Below are positions 37,418-38,647 of a stretch of 38,647 nucleotides of DNA, piece by piece. A program made the translations under genes and the position numbers. Numbering within the stretch: the stretch's first letter is position 1; every line of letters starts with the position of its first letter. The DNA lies in NCBI RefSeq assembly GCF_014637345.1, contig NZ_BMEX01000021.1, positions 1 to 38,647 on the forward strand, read 5' to 3'. The notes below the pieces were generated by a model. The model had not been told where the DNA came from, ran no database searches, and saw only the letters and a program-made list of their open reading frames with translations. Source of the stretch: Kroppenstedtia guangzhouensis. Its GTDB lineage: Bacteria > Bacillota > Bacilli > Thermoactinomycetales > DSM-45169.

Positions 37418-38533
37418 ATGCAAGGCCACGTCAGAAAACGCGGGAAAAAGTGGTGCTTTGTGCTCGATGTGGGCCGTGATCCGGCCACGGGGAAGCGGAA
37501 ACAGAAATGGTTTTCAGGATACGCAACCAAGAAGGAAGCACAGCGGGCCATGTCGGAAAAAATAGCAGAAATCAACCGGGGAGACTACATTGAGCCAACC
37601 AAAATGAATCTTGCCGACTTCCTGGATACATGGCTGAGAGAGGAAGTGAAGGGAAGTCGCTCGGCGCATACCTTTGATATGTACTCCACACTGATTCGGA
37701 ATCACATCAAACCCGACCTTGGATCGCTCCCCCTCGACAAACTGGCACCGCTACATATTCAAAAATTCATGAGCCAGATGACAGAAAAAAACCTCTCAGC
37801 CTCAACCGTGAACTATGCATTGTTGGTGCTGAAAACTGCACTATCCTGGGCAGTTGATATGGAAATGATCCCGAAAAATCCGGCCCAAAAGATCACTCCA
37901 AAAACGAAACCGAAACCCCGGATGAATGTATGGACACCGGAAGAGGTGGCCCGGTTCCTACGAACAGCAAAGGACAACCGCTATTTCACCGCCTTCCACT
38001 TAGCTTTGTCAACCGGGATGCGGATTGGGGAAATCCTCGGCCTACACTGGGAGGACGTTGATTTGGATGATGGAATGATCCGGGTACGTCGTATGCTTGA
38101 AGAGTCCAGCAAAGGAAGTCGAATTGTGGAGAGGACAAAATCGGACGCGGGCCGCCGGTCCATCGCATTGACTGATGAATCGGTTGAAGTATTGAAGCGA
38201 CACCGGGCAAATCAGAAACAGGAAATGTTGATCCTTGGATACCGGTCGGATCTAGTGTTCATGAATATGAAAGGGAAACCGATCTCTTCCCGTGGCCTAC
38301 GGTATCACTTCGACGGTTGTATCAAATTGGCGGCGGTGCCCAAAATCCGGTTCCACGACCTCCGGCACACGCATGCAACGCTTCTTCTCCGCCAGGGAGT
38401 CCATCCCAAGGTGGTGCAAGAACGCCTCGGCCACTCTTCTATTACCATGACGCTCGACAGGTATTCCCACGTGATTCCGTCGATGCAAAAAGAGGCAGCC
38501 CAATCGCTCGGAAACATCATGCAAAACGGGTGA
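37418..38533 (+). CDS. int: tyrosine recombinase/integrase
   Basis: A 371-residue site-specific recombinase. The N-terminal arm-binding domain (1-60) is GHVRKRGKKWCFVL ... GYATKKEAQRAMSEKIAEI; a SAM-like core-binding domain (about 65-160) follows. The catalytic domain carries R202 (STGMRIGEILGLHW), H313 and R316 (HDLRHTHATLL), H339 (LGHSSI) and nucleophile Y349 (DRYSH). It joins attP with the host attB. ATG at 37418 follows GGAGG by 7 bases; the upstream in-frame TTG overlaps the promoter and is rejected. Confidence 0.96.
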   Translation: MQGHVRKRGKKWCFVLDVGRDPATGKRKQKWFSGYATKKEAQRAMSEKIAEINRGDYIEPTKMNLADFLDTWLREEVKGSRSAHTFDMYSTLIRNHIKPDLGSLPLDKLAPLHIQKFMSQMTEKNLSASTVNYALLVLKTALSWAVDMEMIPKNPAQKITPKTKPKPRMNVWTPEEVARFLRTAKDNRYFTAFHLALSTGMRIGEILGLHWEDVDLDDGMIRVRRMLEESSKGSRIVERTKSDAGRRSIALTDESVEVLKRHRANQKQEMLILGYRSDLVFMNMKGKPISSRGLRYHFDGCIKLAAVPKIRFHDLRHTHATLLLRQGVHPKVVQERLGHSSITMTLDRYSHVIPSMQKEAAQSLGNIMQNG

Positions 38534-38555
38534 GAATATTTTTTTTACCCTCTCA

Positions 38556-38578
38556 TGTTAGCAAAATGTTAGCAAATA
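38556..38578 (+). repeat. pair of direct repeats after the integrase gene
   Basis: Two copies of ATGTTAGCAAA are nearly adjacent, 23 bases or so after the integrase stop. In integrative elements such repeats beside int are often arm-type binding sites of attP or the edge of attR. The actual core site cannot be fixed from one junction. Confidence 0.4.
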
Positions 38579-38595
38579 TAGAGGCTCTCGGATAT

Positions 38596-38617
38596 AAACC
38601 CTTATATATAAAGGTTT
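38596..38617. other. near-perfect palindrome at the right edge
   Basis: A 22-base near-perfect inverted repeat with the core CTTATATATAAA lies 60 bases downstream of the integrase gene. It may be the attachment core, a terminator for int, or a host feature. Confidence 0.4.
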
Positions 38618-38647
38618 GAAGCTCATATTTCCGATACGGTACTATTA

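Overview
The window looks like an essentially complete temperate siphophage genome, either a prophage or an assembled phage, of a Gram-positive Bacillota host. The evidence is strong Shine-Dalgarno sites before almost every gene, sigma-A type TTGACA/TATAAT promoters, frequent GTG and TTG starts, and a gene order typical of HK97-like phages of Bacilli. Moderate GC and gene style would fit a Bacillales or Thermoactinomycetaceae host, but that is inference. Nearly everything is on the minus strand, so the story reads from right to left; only the repressor and the integrase are on the plus strand.

Right end (about 38.6 to 35.8 kb), lysogeny: a tyrosine integrase under a strong promoter, a small operator-controlled minus-strand gene, an XRE-type repressor, and a divergent early promoter firing leftwards into an excisionase-like gene. 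Promoters here carry a recurrent CTCAGAGTAATGTTC-like operator in the -35/-10 spacer or overlapping it. The same motif recurs at about 30.5 kb and 22.6 kb, which outlines a repressor regulon.

Early region (35.8 to 22.2 kb): many small, overlapping, translationally coupled genes. They include an ERF recombinase, SSB, a DnaD-like replication organizer, DnaB helicase, a PAPS-reductase-like protein, a C5 cytosine methyltransferase that carries a second credible gene in another frame, dUTPase, a Holliday-junction resolvase-like protein, a MazG/DUF1599-like protein, a membrane-anchored HTH protein with a long Asn/Gln/Pro/Thr repeat linker, and a sigma-like late regulator. A tRNA-Trp(CCA) follows.

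Middle (22.1 to 17.5 kb): metallophosphoesterase, two related DNA methyltransferases (the larger interrupted by a 323-residue intein), small membrane proteins and an HNH endonuclease.

Late region (17.5 to 0.2 kb): small and large terminase, a small fibre-like protein, portal, prohead protease, major capsid, a capsid-accessory candidate, connectors, tail terminator, major tail protein, tail chaperones with a programmed -1 frameshift, tape measure, an enlarged distal tail protein, tail-tip protein, XhlA-like protein, holin and amidase. A partial gene with its own palindrome-bearing promoter leaves the window at the left edge.
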